Shown piece by piece: positions 47,868-60,292 of a stretch of 64,000 nt of DNA. The notes under the pieces were generated by a model, which was not told the origin of the DNA, did no database searches, and was given only the letters and a program-made list of their open reading frames with translations. This DNA is from Mesaphorura yosii (Eukaryota; Arthropoda; Collembola; Poduromorpha; Tullbergiidae): NCBI GenBank assembly GCA_009869945.1, contig WIXG01000045.1, positions 62,001 to 126,000 on the forward strand. The letters run 5' to 3'. A program made the translations under genes and the position numbers. Numbering within the stretch: position 1 is the stretch's first letter; each line of letters begins with the position of its first letter.

Positions 47868-50338
47868 TCACAATTGCTGTGGTTGTGGCTGTAACGTTAC
47901 AACGATTTTCCCAGCGGCGACTTGTGGTAAAACTGCGTCGTCTCGTGTTATCTCTTCTTGTACAACGATGTCCAGTTCATCGCACACCTACAAATCAAAT
48001 TACGTTCAGTTAAGGGTTACCAAATACATTTTCAACAGCGCAGCTTAAAGGAAGCGGTTAGAAGTTACTTTGCACCTTCTTAAAAAAATAACGGAAGTTT
48101 CCGCGACGTGGTAATTGTTGCTTCAGTTGGCCTAAGGTCAAGGTCACATCACTGCTTAGTCTGTACGTCTCCTTGGCTTCTGGACTGTCGGAATAAATAA
48201 TGAGGATTGTAAAGCGTGGTGGTGTGGTAGGTTTCTTTGGTGCTGGTCCCGAAGAGGATGAGACCAAGGGCGCCTGCTGATGGTGAAGACTGTGGTGAGT
48301 TGAACTTGATTTAGGAAGATTTGCTTGCCTGTCAATAACAATTTAGTGAAGTTAGAGTCGATACTTTCAGTACTGGACTATTCTAAACTTACCATTCAGC
48401 AACTCTGTGTTGAGCTTGCGTGAACGAACTACTAACTAAGGAAATTCCCGAGTCCTCTTGAGTGGTACTCGTTCCTGCCTTTTGCCTACTGCTAACTTTT
48501 TTTAAGGGATCTGTGTCAAATGAGATAAGCATGAGATTTCGATTCCATTATTCACTGAAGCGTATATAACATACTTATTTCGTAGCCCGGAGTTTTGAAT
48601 TCAATTCCAGAGTCGACAGAATAGGTGTCGATTTTCTTGCGACTACTGCCGTTCGATTTCTTCGTCTTTTGACCCGATGCGTGTCGAGGCGGCGATCGAA
48701 TGGGAGTTTTGTCAGACCAAATTCTGGATAAATGTTGATCTAAGAATGTACAATATTTTTGTTTCATACAACCAGGCCTTGTAGCGTTTAATTGCCCTTT
48801 TCGTTTTCGTACCTAGTATGTCGTCTGCTGCTTCCACTTGACTTCCGCATTGAATCTTACGAAGTGCGGACGCAATGGCATGTGGCCTCAGCTCTTCCGC
48901 GGCGCCTTTTCTGTTCTTTGATTCCACTTTTTCCCGACGCCTTTCCTCAACCACGAGTTCTAATTTCTTAATAAGCTGCCTCGTAAACTGAAATAGAATT
49001 ATCACATATATTTAGCTAAGCAATCAGTGCATGAGTGCATGCTTGTTGAAGTTTATTTACCTCCTTTTCGTCAAACTTAGGAATCTCTTTCCTCATTACT
49101 GAAGCGGCATCCGTTGGATGGATTTTCGGGAGATTATCTTTTGGCAAATTATCCTTTCGTATTTTACTGCTACTACTTGCCCCTGTGCTTCTCCTCTCGT
49201 CAAATCTTCTGTAAGTCATGTGAATGTTGAAAAAACGTGCTGTATTCCAACCTTTTATGTTTGGATTTATGAACTGTACCTGACGAAGCCAGAAGCAGTG
49301 GCTATTTTCCCATCCGCGGAGCTCAGACTTTGAATTTCAGAATCCTGTCTAGACACAGGATTATAACTCGAGTAACTGGCGTGATACGGATTAAGAACCG
49401 GTCCCGAGCCGCATCCTTTCCTTGGGTGGTGATGAATTACGAGCCGACTTGGAGGGGCAGTCCCATCGAGCCTGGATTGAGCATAACACGTTAGTTCACG
49501 ATGAGTATATCTCGGATTCTGTTTGTGATCATACCTGACTCGTCTTGTCGCTTCTAATGCACCACTGGTTAACTTTAATGGCGCAGGAATGGCACCAGAA
49601 TTGTTTCCACTTGAACTCGCTCCTTGGGACGAAAAACTTGGTAGAGTTGTCTCCTTCTCTTTGGAGCCTGTGCGACCGCTACTGACATCACCACTCACGT
49701 TTGGTTCTGTGCACTCAGCATTAGCTTCAGATGTTGTAGGCCCACTCGCATTAATGCTGCCTTCTTCAATGATGGTTTGCAATTTGATGTAATTGTGTAT
49801 GTAAATATCCGATTTTAAAAAATTTGGTAACAAATTAATCTTCATGTGCGCCTCAATCTCATCTCGTGCTTTGTCAAACACATTCACGGTTGGTGGCAAA
49901 TTGATCTGATCTTCATGCAGTTGAGTCTTCGTTGTTTCACTCAAGCCAACTAACCGATCCAATAATTTCGAGATTGATCTGATTTTTTGAGCTAATTTTT
50001 GCGGTGGTTCGCTATTTGACACTGCGTGCAAAAAAAATCAGTTATATTTACTTCCAATGAATCATGAATGAACACTATGACTCATAATCATTGTTGTAAT
50101 TGTGTTGTTTACCTGTTGTTTTCAGGCCATCGACCGCGAACAAAAAATGCAATTGCTGGAGCAGGCCTTCTGATTCCAAATATTCCTCAAACAATTCTGA
50201 GCCTTGTGGATCTGCCAAAAGTGCTTCTAGGCTTGAGAGAGGAGAGTACGATGAAGATCCAGACGATGACGAAGAGGAGGCTTTTGTCTCACCGCCGCCG
50301 GTTGCGATCGGTATGCCAGTCTTCCCCTCTTCCTCCAT
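47868..50338 (-). CDS. axin: Axin, Wnt destruction-complex scaffold
   Basis: Cytosolic scaffold that holds APC, GSK3, CK1 and beta-catenin and polymerises through its DIX domain. The N-terminal exon (from ATG 50338) begins the RGS domain: SLEALLADPQGSELFEEYLE, then LHFLFAVDGLK. The next exon completes it with VFDKARDEIEAHM and FLKSDIYIHNYI. A Ser-rich middle follows, then the conserved FTRQLIKKLELV block and DQHLSRIW (family DEHVSRVW), in the GSK3/beta-catenin region. The C-terminal DIX domain reads ILIIYSDSPEAKETYRL, TLGQLKQQL and RGNFRYFFKK, joined at AAG/GTGCAA to VCDELDIVVQEEI and DDAVLPQVAAGKIV, with stop TGA at 47868. Around seven exons with short introns. All hallmark domains are present, so it should be functional. 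Confidence 0.93.
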
Positions 50339-51244
50339 CGATTAAATTAGTTGCATATATGGATAACTTTAGGTTGCTTTGAAGCGAATTCAATCAAGTG
50401 ATCATTTCTATATGCTAAATTAAGACAGTATGTCAAGAGACAATCAGTAAACAGGCATACATAAATTAATCACGTGCATTCTTATGAAACTAAGCCGCTA
50501 CTGCTATGCTCAATATAAAGATTAGAAAAATTGCCTCGTTAGTAATCTAGTTGATTGCATACAGCATAAATTATGGCTAAAAATCAGTATAAAAGATGAA
50601 GAGAAGCTGGAGCAAGATTGCCGTTGTTGAGAGATGTGTTTCTTACAACTATCACCACTTGAACACATTATTCTTGAATCTTGATGCTGCTGCCGTTGCT
50701 GACCATTGATAACTTCAGCACAAAAGCACACGCCGGACTCGCACTGCTACAACATTCTCTAAACTATCGAAGAAACTTAAGTCTCAACTTAATTAAAAGG
50801 TAGACTACAGGAAGCTTAAATTAATTGCCGCAAATAAATAGTTAACTAACTTAACATTAAGATCTTGGAGTCTGGCTGGTCTAGGCCTTTTATTTTTACC
50901 GCTTGAGGAACAAAAATATTTTTGTTGCACGGTACGAGTTGATCAGTGCTTCCGATGCAATGACTCTTTGCGTGTAACTTGTACTTGTTGTACATACTTG
51001 AACTCGCTTTGTACTGGCACAATGCACTGACATGAGCAGTGAGCAGTTTACTACATTCATTGTGCGTTCAAGGATTGCATTCCTCAAGTGAAAGCACGGC
51101 TCAACACAATTTCAACTTCAACCTCACAAAGACCAACAGTGGCATTCGCATTCACAGTACGAGTGCATCAGCAATTTTCTGGGTTATTTATTATGATTTT
51201 ACGTCCACAGTCGACATGAATTTGTACGTCTTACATAATTTAAG
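50339..51244. other. Intergenic between axin and tektin
   Basis: About 900 bp, AT-rich, holding the axin promoter and the tektin 3' UTR. No further exon was recognised. Confidence 0.5.
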
Positions 51245-53191
51245 CTAGTTACCAATCAAAGTGACAACACTTGGCCAGAATGCTCGAATGTACTGGCACC
51301 GCTCGCGACAAATGACCAGCGTGTTGTCTTTGACGATAATTTCCTTCTCCAAATCAATTCGAATCTGACGAAGCTTGTGAAGGGCGTCTTCAGCATTACG
51401 GAGCTGGGCCTCAATTGCAGACTGTGAGCGACCAATTTCGTGGACTTCTTCAATTAATCTGAAATGCGTATTTAATGTTAGTTGTATCCTGACCCGTTCC
51501 TCAGAAAGGAAATAATGCACTTTGCACGATTCTTACGCGTATTGTGGACAATCACGAACTAATTCAGCATTTGGACGATACACACGGTTGTAAAGACGAG
51601 TTTGTGCCAGCTTCAGCGCACTTTCTATTGGATCGCCTTTCAGAGCTCGTTTGATTTCCTCAATCGCCCGTTCAGCCTTTACCATTTCATCTAGGACAAG
51701 CTTAAGTTGATGTGTGAGACGTGCCTTCTGAGATTCGGTTTCTGCGATGCGACGCGACATTGCACTTTCCACGTTGTCACCTTGCGCTCTCAATTTGCAT
51801 GCGAGGCTGGGGAGTGTCATTAAAAATTTACGCGGTGTCGGGTAAATAATTCACGTGAGAGTGGAGTACCTTTTCAGAAGTTCCGGGACCAGTTGCTGAA
51901 TTTTACACGAAGCGCATCTCTCACGTTCAGCCTCTTCCATATTCCTCTGTGTCATTTCTTCCCACTCTTGAATTGTTGTCATTCCCTCGGGGAAACGTGC
52001 CACACCTTGATAGTTGAGCAGAGTGTGATCTTCGGGCTTCAGCCGTGAATTCAAGTCGTCAATGCGAAATGATTGAATCTTGTCACTCCAGTCACGTTCC
52101 AAACGTTCTTTGGCGGCACGGTTTTTCCCGATTTGGTCGCGGATTTGTGAGGCAACGTCTTCCAGACGTTGTTGAGTCTGACGAGAATTGAATTTGTCGA
52201 AATTCACACAAGCAAATTACCTTTGACGGTTGAGAGGCAACTAACCATTAGAACCATGTCACGCTCTTTCTGCAATTCTTCTTCCACGTCATCTCTCGTC
52301 AAATCAATTCCAATCCGCGACAGACGTCGACGCAGACACTCGTTAACAATGTGGAGAATCAAGTCTGCAGTTGCACGAATTGCGTTCTCAGTACGAATGC
52401 GAAGTTGTTCCAGAAGGCGAGACTCTTCACGCATATCCTGATCATATTACAATCACGTCCAAAATCAAAAGCTTGCAGGCAAATAAGGCAAATCAGGATG
52501 CAAATTAAATTAGGGCGTGAAGTGTCTTACGATAATCATGCGTTCGACTTCTTTCATCCAAAAGTAGAGATCTTTTGATCTTCGCTTGAGTCGTTCAGTT
52601 GAAATTCGTTGCAGGGCGACAGTTTTCTCAGCGACTTCTTGCGCGACACGTTTGCCTTCATAACGAGTACTGCGACATTCGAAATTAACCTGAGCTACAG
52701 TACTAAATTCATTTCAAAAGGGTTTCTTACCATTCCGCGTTAGAAAAGATGTCTGCAGCTGCGTTTTCTTTGGCCAGGGTGAGGCAGCGCATTTCATCTA
52801 CCGAATGTCGAAGAAGTCCATATTTGCTCACGTTTGGTTTGATGTAATCCAATTCACTGACGTCCACTGGAGAGCAGTCCAAAGTGCAGTCAACATTGTT
52901 GTAGACGTACGGTGGTCCTGGCTGATGCAGACCACAAATGACGGAATCTTCTTTAACAACCGGGCATCGATTGCAGCAGGAGTTTGAGTAGTCACGGAAT
53001 TCCTGTGGAACTTGACAGCAAGTACCGGAGCCAACAGGACCACCCGTTCCTATGCGTACGCACAAAGGACCATGCAATAGGAGTCCATGTGTGTCTCATT
53101 TCATTGACTGTAAACGCAACTTACCACAATTTGGTGGCCCACAGGAGCCACGACAATCTTGAGCGGCGCAGGCACATGACTCAGACTGCAT
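51245..53191 (-). CDS. Tektin, axonemal microtubule inner protein
   Basis: Coiled-coil filament protein inside ciliary and sperm-flagellar doublet microtubules. ATG 53191 opens a Cys-rich N-terminus (CACAAQDCRGSCGPPNC, further CC/CX2C pairs) that is unusual for tektins. The tektin domain follows: DIFSNAEWYSTRYEGKR, VALQRISTERLKRR, ESRLLEQLRIRTENAI, CLRRRLSRIGIDLTRDDVE, LERDWSDKIQSFRID, KAERAIEEIKRAL and the signature loop RPNAELVRD (family RPNVELCRD), then a final coiled coil ending at TAG 51245. About six exons; the first is 53125-53191 with a GTAAGT donor. The gene implies motile cilia or flagellated sperm. The exact tektin subtype (1-4) is not resolved. Confidence 0.88.
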
Positions 53192-53762
53192 TTTGAGGAA
53201 GTGCTTACAGATGAAGTGAAAGGCAGTGTCGGCCAAATAAATGAGCGGGTAGTTTAGAAAGTTAATACATAATGAGTAAGTTATTTGATGGACGCAGACT
53301 ACCTTCTATGAACCAGCCTAGAGTATGAAGACCAAATGAATTTCAGATTTATATACTAGATGCCCTTTCCCTTACCTTTCATCACACTTATTGATTCGAA
53401 ACCAGTTCACCTATTATGTGTAACGAAGTTCTATGATCCCGTAAAACATGAACTTCCTATGGCGTTTCTATGGATTTAACACAATCATTGATTTAATTTT
53501 GCACCACGATGTGGATCTGCACTTGGACGCATGGATCATGAATCTGAACTCTGGAATCTGTATTCTGAAACTTAAGAGGCTGAACTTGCTTGAATAATAA
53601 AGATTTTATTAGGTTTGTAAAATATGGAAATCTTAACTGTAGTAATCTAAAATTTTGCCCACACGGTTGAGATAATTCTAGAGTTGCATTTTCTTTGTTC
53701 AGTATGTTCAACATTTCAATAAACTCTTAATAACATTGAACTTTTTGGTATTATTTAAACTC
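53192..53762. other. Intergenic
   Basis: About 570 bp, AT-rich. It holds the tektin promoter and the 3' UTR of the next minus-strand gene; TTTATT near 53605 is a reverse-strand poly(A) signal candidate for that gene. Confidence 0.5.
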
Positions 53763-55556
53763 TTAACTTGTAAAATCAAAGCATGCGCTTGGAACTTCTG
53801 ATGCAATTTCGGCTGGCTCAGGGCTTGTATCACAGGCATACTCGAGACCTAATTCAATCTGCAATTAGCAATAGACGCATGACCAGTTAGTAATCAGTAA
53901 TTGCAGCATGCCACTAGTATCATACTTAATGTAATCTTATCACTTACATCATCTGTGGTCAGGTCTTCTCTCAGAAAGAGTGGCAAGACGCTTGATGGCT
54001 CAACATGCAGATAATTCAGCAACCGGCCCATTTCATTGAAGGATAAGTGGTTTGAGTAAATTCCGTGCAGAAATCCATTGCACGATGAGTACACACAATT
54101 CTTGTTTCTTGTCCACTCAAGCTGGTCAACAGTAGTCGGGCATTTTCTTTGAGTGCCACTTCCAATCAGACAGGAAAGTTCACACCCGAGCGCTATCTGA
54201 CAAATCTGGAATGTGAAAAATTATGATTGAGATATTTTACCTTTGAGTTTGCATAATTAAGTCACAAATATGTATTCATATCTGGTAACTTACACCGTGT
54301 GCATCTATGAAACGGTCGTGGGCTTGGCTTGGAGAGCATTCTTCATTGCCACAGCTGTCTGCACAGTCGTAATGGACGCGTGTTTCAGTAGTGCTTTCGT
54401 GGCACACATTGGGCTTCTTTGAAGGGGGCCTGAACTCGTTTATGAGTTGCGCCAGTTCGAATGGGACATGGACGTCTTGTCCAGATAATTCAGCCGTGTG
54501 GAAGACACCGAACAGATTGCTGATTCTGTCTGCAAAACCAAAATACATTACCAATCAACTCTTGCTCAGAGAGTTCTTGCATCACAAGAAGAATGTAAAA
54601 ACGCCGCATTTTACTTACTTTCTGCACATGTCTCAAATTCAAACTGTGTCAAATCTTCGACTTCGATGTCTTTCACAATTCGCTTTGCCAATTGCTTGAC
54701 GACAGTCGATCTTGCCGGGAGCTCTTTCACGTCTTCGAGGCAGTGAGTCGTGTCCAAGTACAACTTGTTGATTTTCTTGACACTACCATCCGAATTGTGC
54801 AGTGCCGAGCAGCGTTTCAGGTCTTTGATGGTGAGACGACAGGCTCCAGTGTAAAGGTTGCATTCCTTAGTAGATTCAATCAAAAGCCTAACAAGATCAA
54901 AGCAAAAGACAGAGCTTTAGAAAGCGTGCGTGGGGAAATTGAGACTAAACGTGTCATTGGCCTCCATGAATGTAGTGAAAATATGATTGTAGTCAAAAAT
55001 AAGGTTACTTACATAATGCATCCAGCGTCAGATCCAGAGCTCAATGGCGTGAACACAACGTTGTCGCCTTTAATTTTAAGCTCAATTGGGGCGTTGACAT
55101 CCAGGACCACGATTTTACCGTCTTGCAGGAGTTGCTCCAACTTGTCCACCATTTCTTCGCCTTCCAAGGTTTCATTGTCGTAATTCGACGTGGTTGTCCA
55201 GTATTTCAGCAACGAAAACACAATCTTGTGCAGGTGCAGACAATGAGAATTTGACTCGTCTCCAAGCGTTTCGAAGAATGCTCCGTTAAGCAACTCGTTA
55301 AGAATATCTGGAACAACACAACGAATGTACCATATTAAACTTTATAATGAACCGAGATTTGTACGCTAAATCTCAGCGCGAATTTGGCGTTATCGAAGCA
55401 CAGAGAGTTCCAAACATTTGACTTACCATCGTCGTAGTGTGTCAGAAAGAAAGATGAACCGGAGCTTGCTCCGTCTTCGAGAAACTCAAACTTATCGATG
55501 GAAACTTGGGGAAATCCAGGCAAAATGGTTCCACGGTTTAACTTTTGAACTTCCAT
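53763..55556 (-). CDS. Hypothetical Cys-rich protein, unknown family
   Basis: Minus-strand gene of about six exons from ATG 55556 to TAA at 53763. The first join (GAT G / AT ATT at the GTAAGT donor near 55428) is phase-consistent: ...THYDDDILNELLNGAFFETLG. Later exons contain CLHLHKIVFSLLKYW, CNLYTGACRLTIKDLKRC, CHESTTETRVHYDCADSCGNEEC and CELSCLIGSG with CVYSSCNGFL; the final exon is IELGLEYACDTSPEP. Cysteines are regularly spread, suggesting disulphides or metal ligands, yet there is no evident signal peptide at the start. An alternative upstream start exon cannot be excluded. No family recognised. Confidence 0.55.
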
Positions 55557-55991
55557 CGTGAGTCAGAACTGGAGAGGTTTGGTAACTCGTTACAAGTGTT
55601 AATGTAAAAGCTGGCTTTGTTTAACTGATTTAACCACTTGGTTTGTGACTGAGTGATAAGATTGGCAATGTGAACTGATCGAACTCCAAGAACGCTCTGA
55701 AACTGTGAACTGATATTGATGAGACACCAGACAGAAAAAAGCTATACTAAGTCCCCTTTGCATGCTGTGTTCTCGTAAGCCTTTCACCATGCTCCTGCTT
55801 TGTGGCGAGCAGCGTCTGAGAAGGGCGTCGGCGACAGTCTGGCGAGACTTTCTAATTGTCTCTTGATGGCCGGAGCCAGTCACTCCGTTTTTAGAATTTT
55901 CTCCCCTCTTTGGGTATGAAAGTCTCGTGAAAATCACATTTCTCCAATCAATTTATTAACCCACGAATTTCCCAATTAGCATGGTATTATT
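55557..55991. other. Intergenic
   Basis: About 430 bp between two minus-strand genes. No supported exon; probable promoter of the hypothetical Cys-rich gene. Confidence 0.5.
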
Positions 55992-58762
55992 TTATGAGAA
56001 CAAACTAGCTTCTATGCAGGCCACCAACAATATCAGTACGGAAGCCATGCTTTCAAAACTTATGGACGCTCTGCTTGCCCCAGGAGTAGTTGATGAAGGA
56101 GTAGTTGCTGAAGGAGTAGTTGTCGGAGGAGTTGCAGTCGTTGTCGTCGGGGTTGGTGTTGAAGCGGTTGTGGTGGTAGTTTCTATTGGGTACACGTCAT
56201 ACGCAACGCCTTTCCAATCGTCACGGTAAAATTCCCTTACGGAGTCTCCAATCTCATAATCGTTGTATTTGCCGATTTGGAGATAACGTGGAAATTGTGG
56301 CCAAAGGTCGAAATACGGGTCGCCACTGTCGGGGCCATTTGGATTCCTCACAAATGCACAAAAATGCCGGTAAATGATCACACGCAATTAAGGACATGGA
56401 CAGACTGATAGGGCTGGGCTGCAGCCTTACCCATAAGTCGCAAAATTGACCCAATTTGTCACCCAGCGCGTGGAAACGTCTTGGTCTCGTTTGTTAAAGA
56501 ATGGGAACCATTGAAAGAGGTAAATTTGGTCGTCGGTCTAAGCAAATGAAATTAACTTCAACTTCATGAGATCATAAATGTTCAAGTCTCGCCTAAAGCG
56601 AACCAAAATCCCTTGAATTTGTTCATTGGGTTCGTCAACAAATTCCGAAAATGCGTTCATGTTCATACTCACGTGAGAAACACCGCCTGAAACAACAAAA
56701 TTCAGTGTAGAAATGACAGTTTCAACGAAAGTGCGTCTTGTGCGTCGGTTACCTTTGATTGGACTGCCAATATTCGTGATTGCGTGCAGGGACCATGGAC
56801 CTTTCTGGTCAAAGGAGAACAGGTACGTCCTTGGACTGGAGGCGCTTCTGGCATTGAATTCAGCTGTGCGATAAGCCAACGCCTTGTAGAAGAAGACACC
56901 GAAAATCTGCCACGTATTTCACAGTTAACCACGATTCCGTAAGTAAAGATTGCGAAAGGCGCGAATGTTTATGAGAAATTACGTCGTACATCTATGAGTC
57001 CCGGAAACAGCGGGCGCAATTCATCCGAATATTTTGCGTCTCCGATGAACGTGTCCGCAAGTGACTGAACGACACCGTACGTTTTATCCTCCATGCCCAG
57101 AATTGTGAGCATGTCAGATAAAAGTTGGGTTCTGATGTAGCTCGCATTGTTTTGGAGATTGTTTGGAATGATGAAATCGTCGTACGCTTCTTGAAGAACG
57201 AAACTTCCTGGAATAGAAGCAAGAAAATAAGTATATGCATGAATAGGTGATTTGGAACATCATGGAACATAATTTAAGTTCCAGTTTCTGCACCGTCATG
57301 ACGAGTGGCTCCAATCATGAGGTTGATATTTGGAAGCTGTCTCCCTTCCTCAAACACTGTAAAAGGATCCTCCGGTACCACTTTGACCATGGTATTAGAG
57401 AAATCAGGGCTGTCTTGAACCGAAGGACACCCAGCATGAAACCCGAGCCCTTTGTTTTTTCTATCCTCCTCCTAAGAACAACGACGATAGGCGTCTTTAA
57501 CAACATTTTAGGAACGAGTTCAAATAGTGACCATAAATATAGATTAATTCGGAAGGCGGATGTCTTACTCTGAACGCAGACAACGTTGCTACGAGTTCGG
57601 ACTCGGCGACGCCCTGCATGCACTTCGTCACATTTTGCTTTTGCTCTGCCGTCAAAGGTTCCGGCATTGTATCCGGAGTGTAGCAGCCGACCCTGCTAGA
57701 AATAATAAGCGAATTCTTGATCGCGTTGTCCTGATCGGTGATCGCCCACTCCTGCGTTGCAGTCCCACTGCAGGCTATCACATTATGGAATAATCCAGTT
57801 GCCAATTGGCTCGCCATTATGTTTGTAACTGCAGCCGCGCCTGCACTCTGGCCCGTGATTGTCACGCGATTGGGATCACCTCCAAAGTACGCGATGTATT
57901 TCTGAATCCATTGCAGAGCAGTAATAAGGTCGTAGATCCCAGCGTTTCTGAATGCAATAAAAAGCGCCATAATCTAAGTTTAATTACGACTTTCCAACAT
58001 TGTGCGACGTACCCTGGAGCGTCATCAATCCCCAAATTATAGAATCCTAGGACGCCGAGCCGGTAATTGATGGGAACCAGAAGAACATCGTGATTCAGTA
58101 GTCTTCCACCGTTGAACAAGGAACTCCAGAACGACATGAAAGAGCCTCCGTGCACGTACACGATGACTGGGAGCAGCTCGTCGGGATTCGATGAGTTCTG
58201 TGGGATTTTGGGTGTGTTGATGTGAAGATGCAAGCAATTTTCACTGCCAATTGATCTCGCGCTATTGTCGGCGCTGTCTTCAGGTATTCCAAATATGGAA
58301 CGGTTAAGAAGCGAACTCGGGTGATCCAGAAGAGCACGAAGCTGAGCCTGTTCTCCAGTTAATTTAGAGTCTGCAGCGGCGAGAAGACCATCCTGTGGGC
58401 AAATGCGGTCCCATCTATTTGCGTCGAAGACGGATCCGTCTTCAGTAAGAGGTCCAGTCCGTACGTCCACTGCCTAATCAGTCTCTGGTAGAAGCAAGTG
58501 CGTAATAATAGCAAGCAAGGAATGTTCGACTGACCTTGAATCGATTGGTTCCAGTCGCGTCTGATCCGTATGGAATCCCACCGAATGCATAGTAGGACTT
58601 TGTAATTCTGTTTGTGTAGAATTTAAACCCTCTGACTTGGCCCAGATCGCCGGCGTCGACTGTGATTGAATCTTGCGACGATGCCTGGCTAATTAAGATT
58701 GCACAGATTAAGGCCAGTGCAGCAAGACTTGCGCGTCTAGGAAAGGAAATATTGGCATGCAT
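55992..58762 (-). CDS. Carboxylesterase/cholinesterase-family protein, GPI-anchored
   Basis: Secreted type-B carboxylesterase (alpha/beta hydrolase). ATG 58762 opens a signal peptide (LAALALICAILISQASSQ). Then come FGGIPYG, a spliced KAVDVRTGPL, ENCLHLHI (family EDCLxLNV), the oxyanion string YVHGGSF, NYRLGVLGF, GGDPNRVTITGQSAGAAA with the nucleophile Ser, MIGATRHDGAE (catalytic acid region; Asp in place of the usual Glu of DEG), and GVSHVSMNMN around the catalytic His. The C-terminus has a Thr/Pro stalk (about 35 residues, encoded by an imperfect triplet repeat at 56080-56200) and a hydrophobic end (VLILLVACIEASL), typical of GPI attachment. About nine exons. The triad looks intact; the substrate is unknown. 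The aromatic gorge of acetylcholinesterase is not evident. Confidence 0.85.
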
Positions 58763-60292
58763 CCTGTCTGACCGTACGGTGTCCTTTCGTCTCTAGACTG
58801 CTTTTCTTTTCGAATTTCAACTGAGTACCCTGCACTGACCCGGATCAGTGCGAAAAGTTCAATAGAGGCCGGGCTCAAAGCGCTGTGCCAAGTGACAAAC
58901 ACTTGTCCGTTTTTCCATGCGATTGTGATGCGACAAGAGGACATTCGTAATTGATAAGACATGACACTCATAATTTGCTCAACCTGACCCCCTGATAATG
59001 ACTATGGAGAAGCATGACCATGGAATTTCACACTTCAATTAAATCGCAATCGGTGGGTTTGAGTGTTCTGGAATGCAGGCGACATAATTTAAATCGTAAG
59101 TGTTCATGATTACACGTTGAAATAGGAGAATAAAATGTGAATTTCAAATGTATGTACGTATAATTTTATTATTGCCTTTATTGCTCAAAGAATCATAAAC
59201 TTTCAAATACAATAATTGTGTATACTACGTCATCTAATACGTTCTGCCTTGATCTTTTTATCTGTCGTTCTATCCTAATTAGTACAACACCTACATTCTA
59301 TCTCCAATCAATGTAAGGCTAATTTGATATTGTCTTAATTTATTAAATTGTTACCCTTCAAGTCCCGGGACTTTTGCTCGTACAATGCAAATACAAGACA
59401 CTTCGTTACCAGATAGCTCTCTTGAAGATAAAGTCTAGCATCACGCGATCTACGATCTACTAGACTCCTAATCATAGTCTAATCGAATTAGAAATTAGTC
59501 AAACTAAAAGATTCCATACAAACTTTTTCGGCAGCCATTCTTATAAATTCTTCGACTACAAGAAATAAAAGCATACAAAGACAGTATGAAGTTAAGAGAA
59601 AATATGAGAGGCACTACTTGAAATAGTAGATTTATCACTACTTTAAAGTAGCAGCATGTACGTACAGAATATTATTCGAACACGAGTTCTCAAATAAAGT
59701 ACAAAGTTAATAATCAACAATGAAATAATGTATCATGTCCGTTTGGGATAAATGATCACTAAATGTAAGCATTTGTACTTGTACAATAACAATACACACC
59801 CCAAGTCATCAAATGACAACCATTTGATTTTCATTCGGTTTTGATTTTCCAGCAATTCCACTCTCAATTTCTTAAAATTACAGCTATTAACAATGCGTTT
59901 AGCTAATACTAGATTTAAGGCGACTTTAATCGAAGGCACTTCAAGTAAAATAGTCGTACTTCATCCTCGCCAGCGACTAAATCGGCAAACTTTCACTCAT
60001 GACGTGACTACAGAGCAGAAAAAGTAAAATTAGGATAGAAAAGAGTGAACTAATGCCAACAAAGGTTTGGCAATTAAGTATTCTGAAAAAGGAGATAGAA
60101 AAATATAGGTGGTCTTGCACAAACATGCATTCTTGTAAGTCTGCACGAAATCGTAGAAGAGTTAACTTAACATTAGAAACGATATGAACATTTCTCGGTC
60201 ATTGAGTGTTAAATTTAAACTTAAAATTAAAGATTTAATAACTTCAATGTATTCACTGCTCAGCAATTCACAACTCCGTCTACGTCATTTAG
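58763..60292. other. Intergenic and 3' UTR
   Basis: The first part should hold the esterase promoter. From about 59165 to 60292 the AT-rich sequence is probably the 3' UTR of the zinc-finger gene, with a reverse-strand AATAAA (TTTATT) near 59165-59170. No coding potential recognised. Confidence 0.5.
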
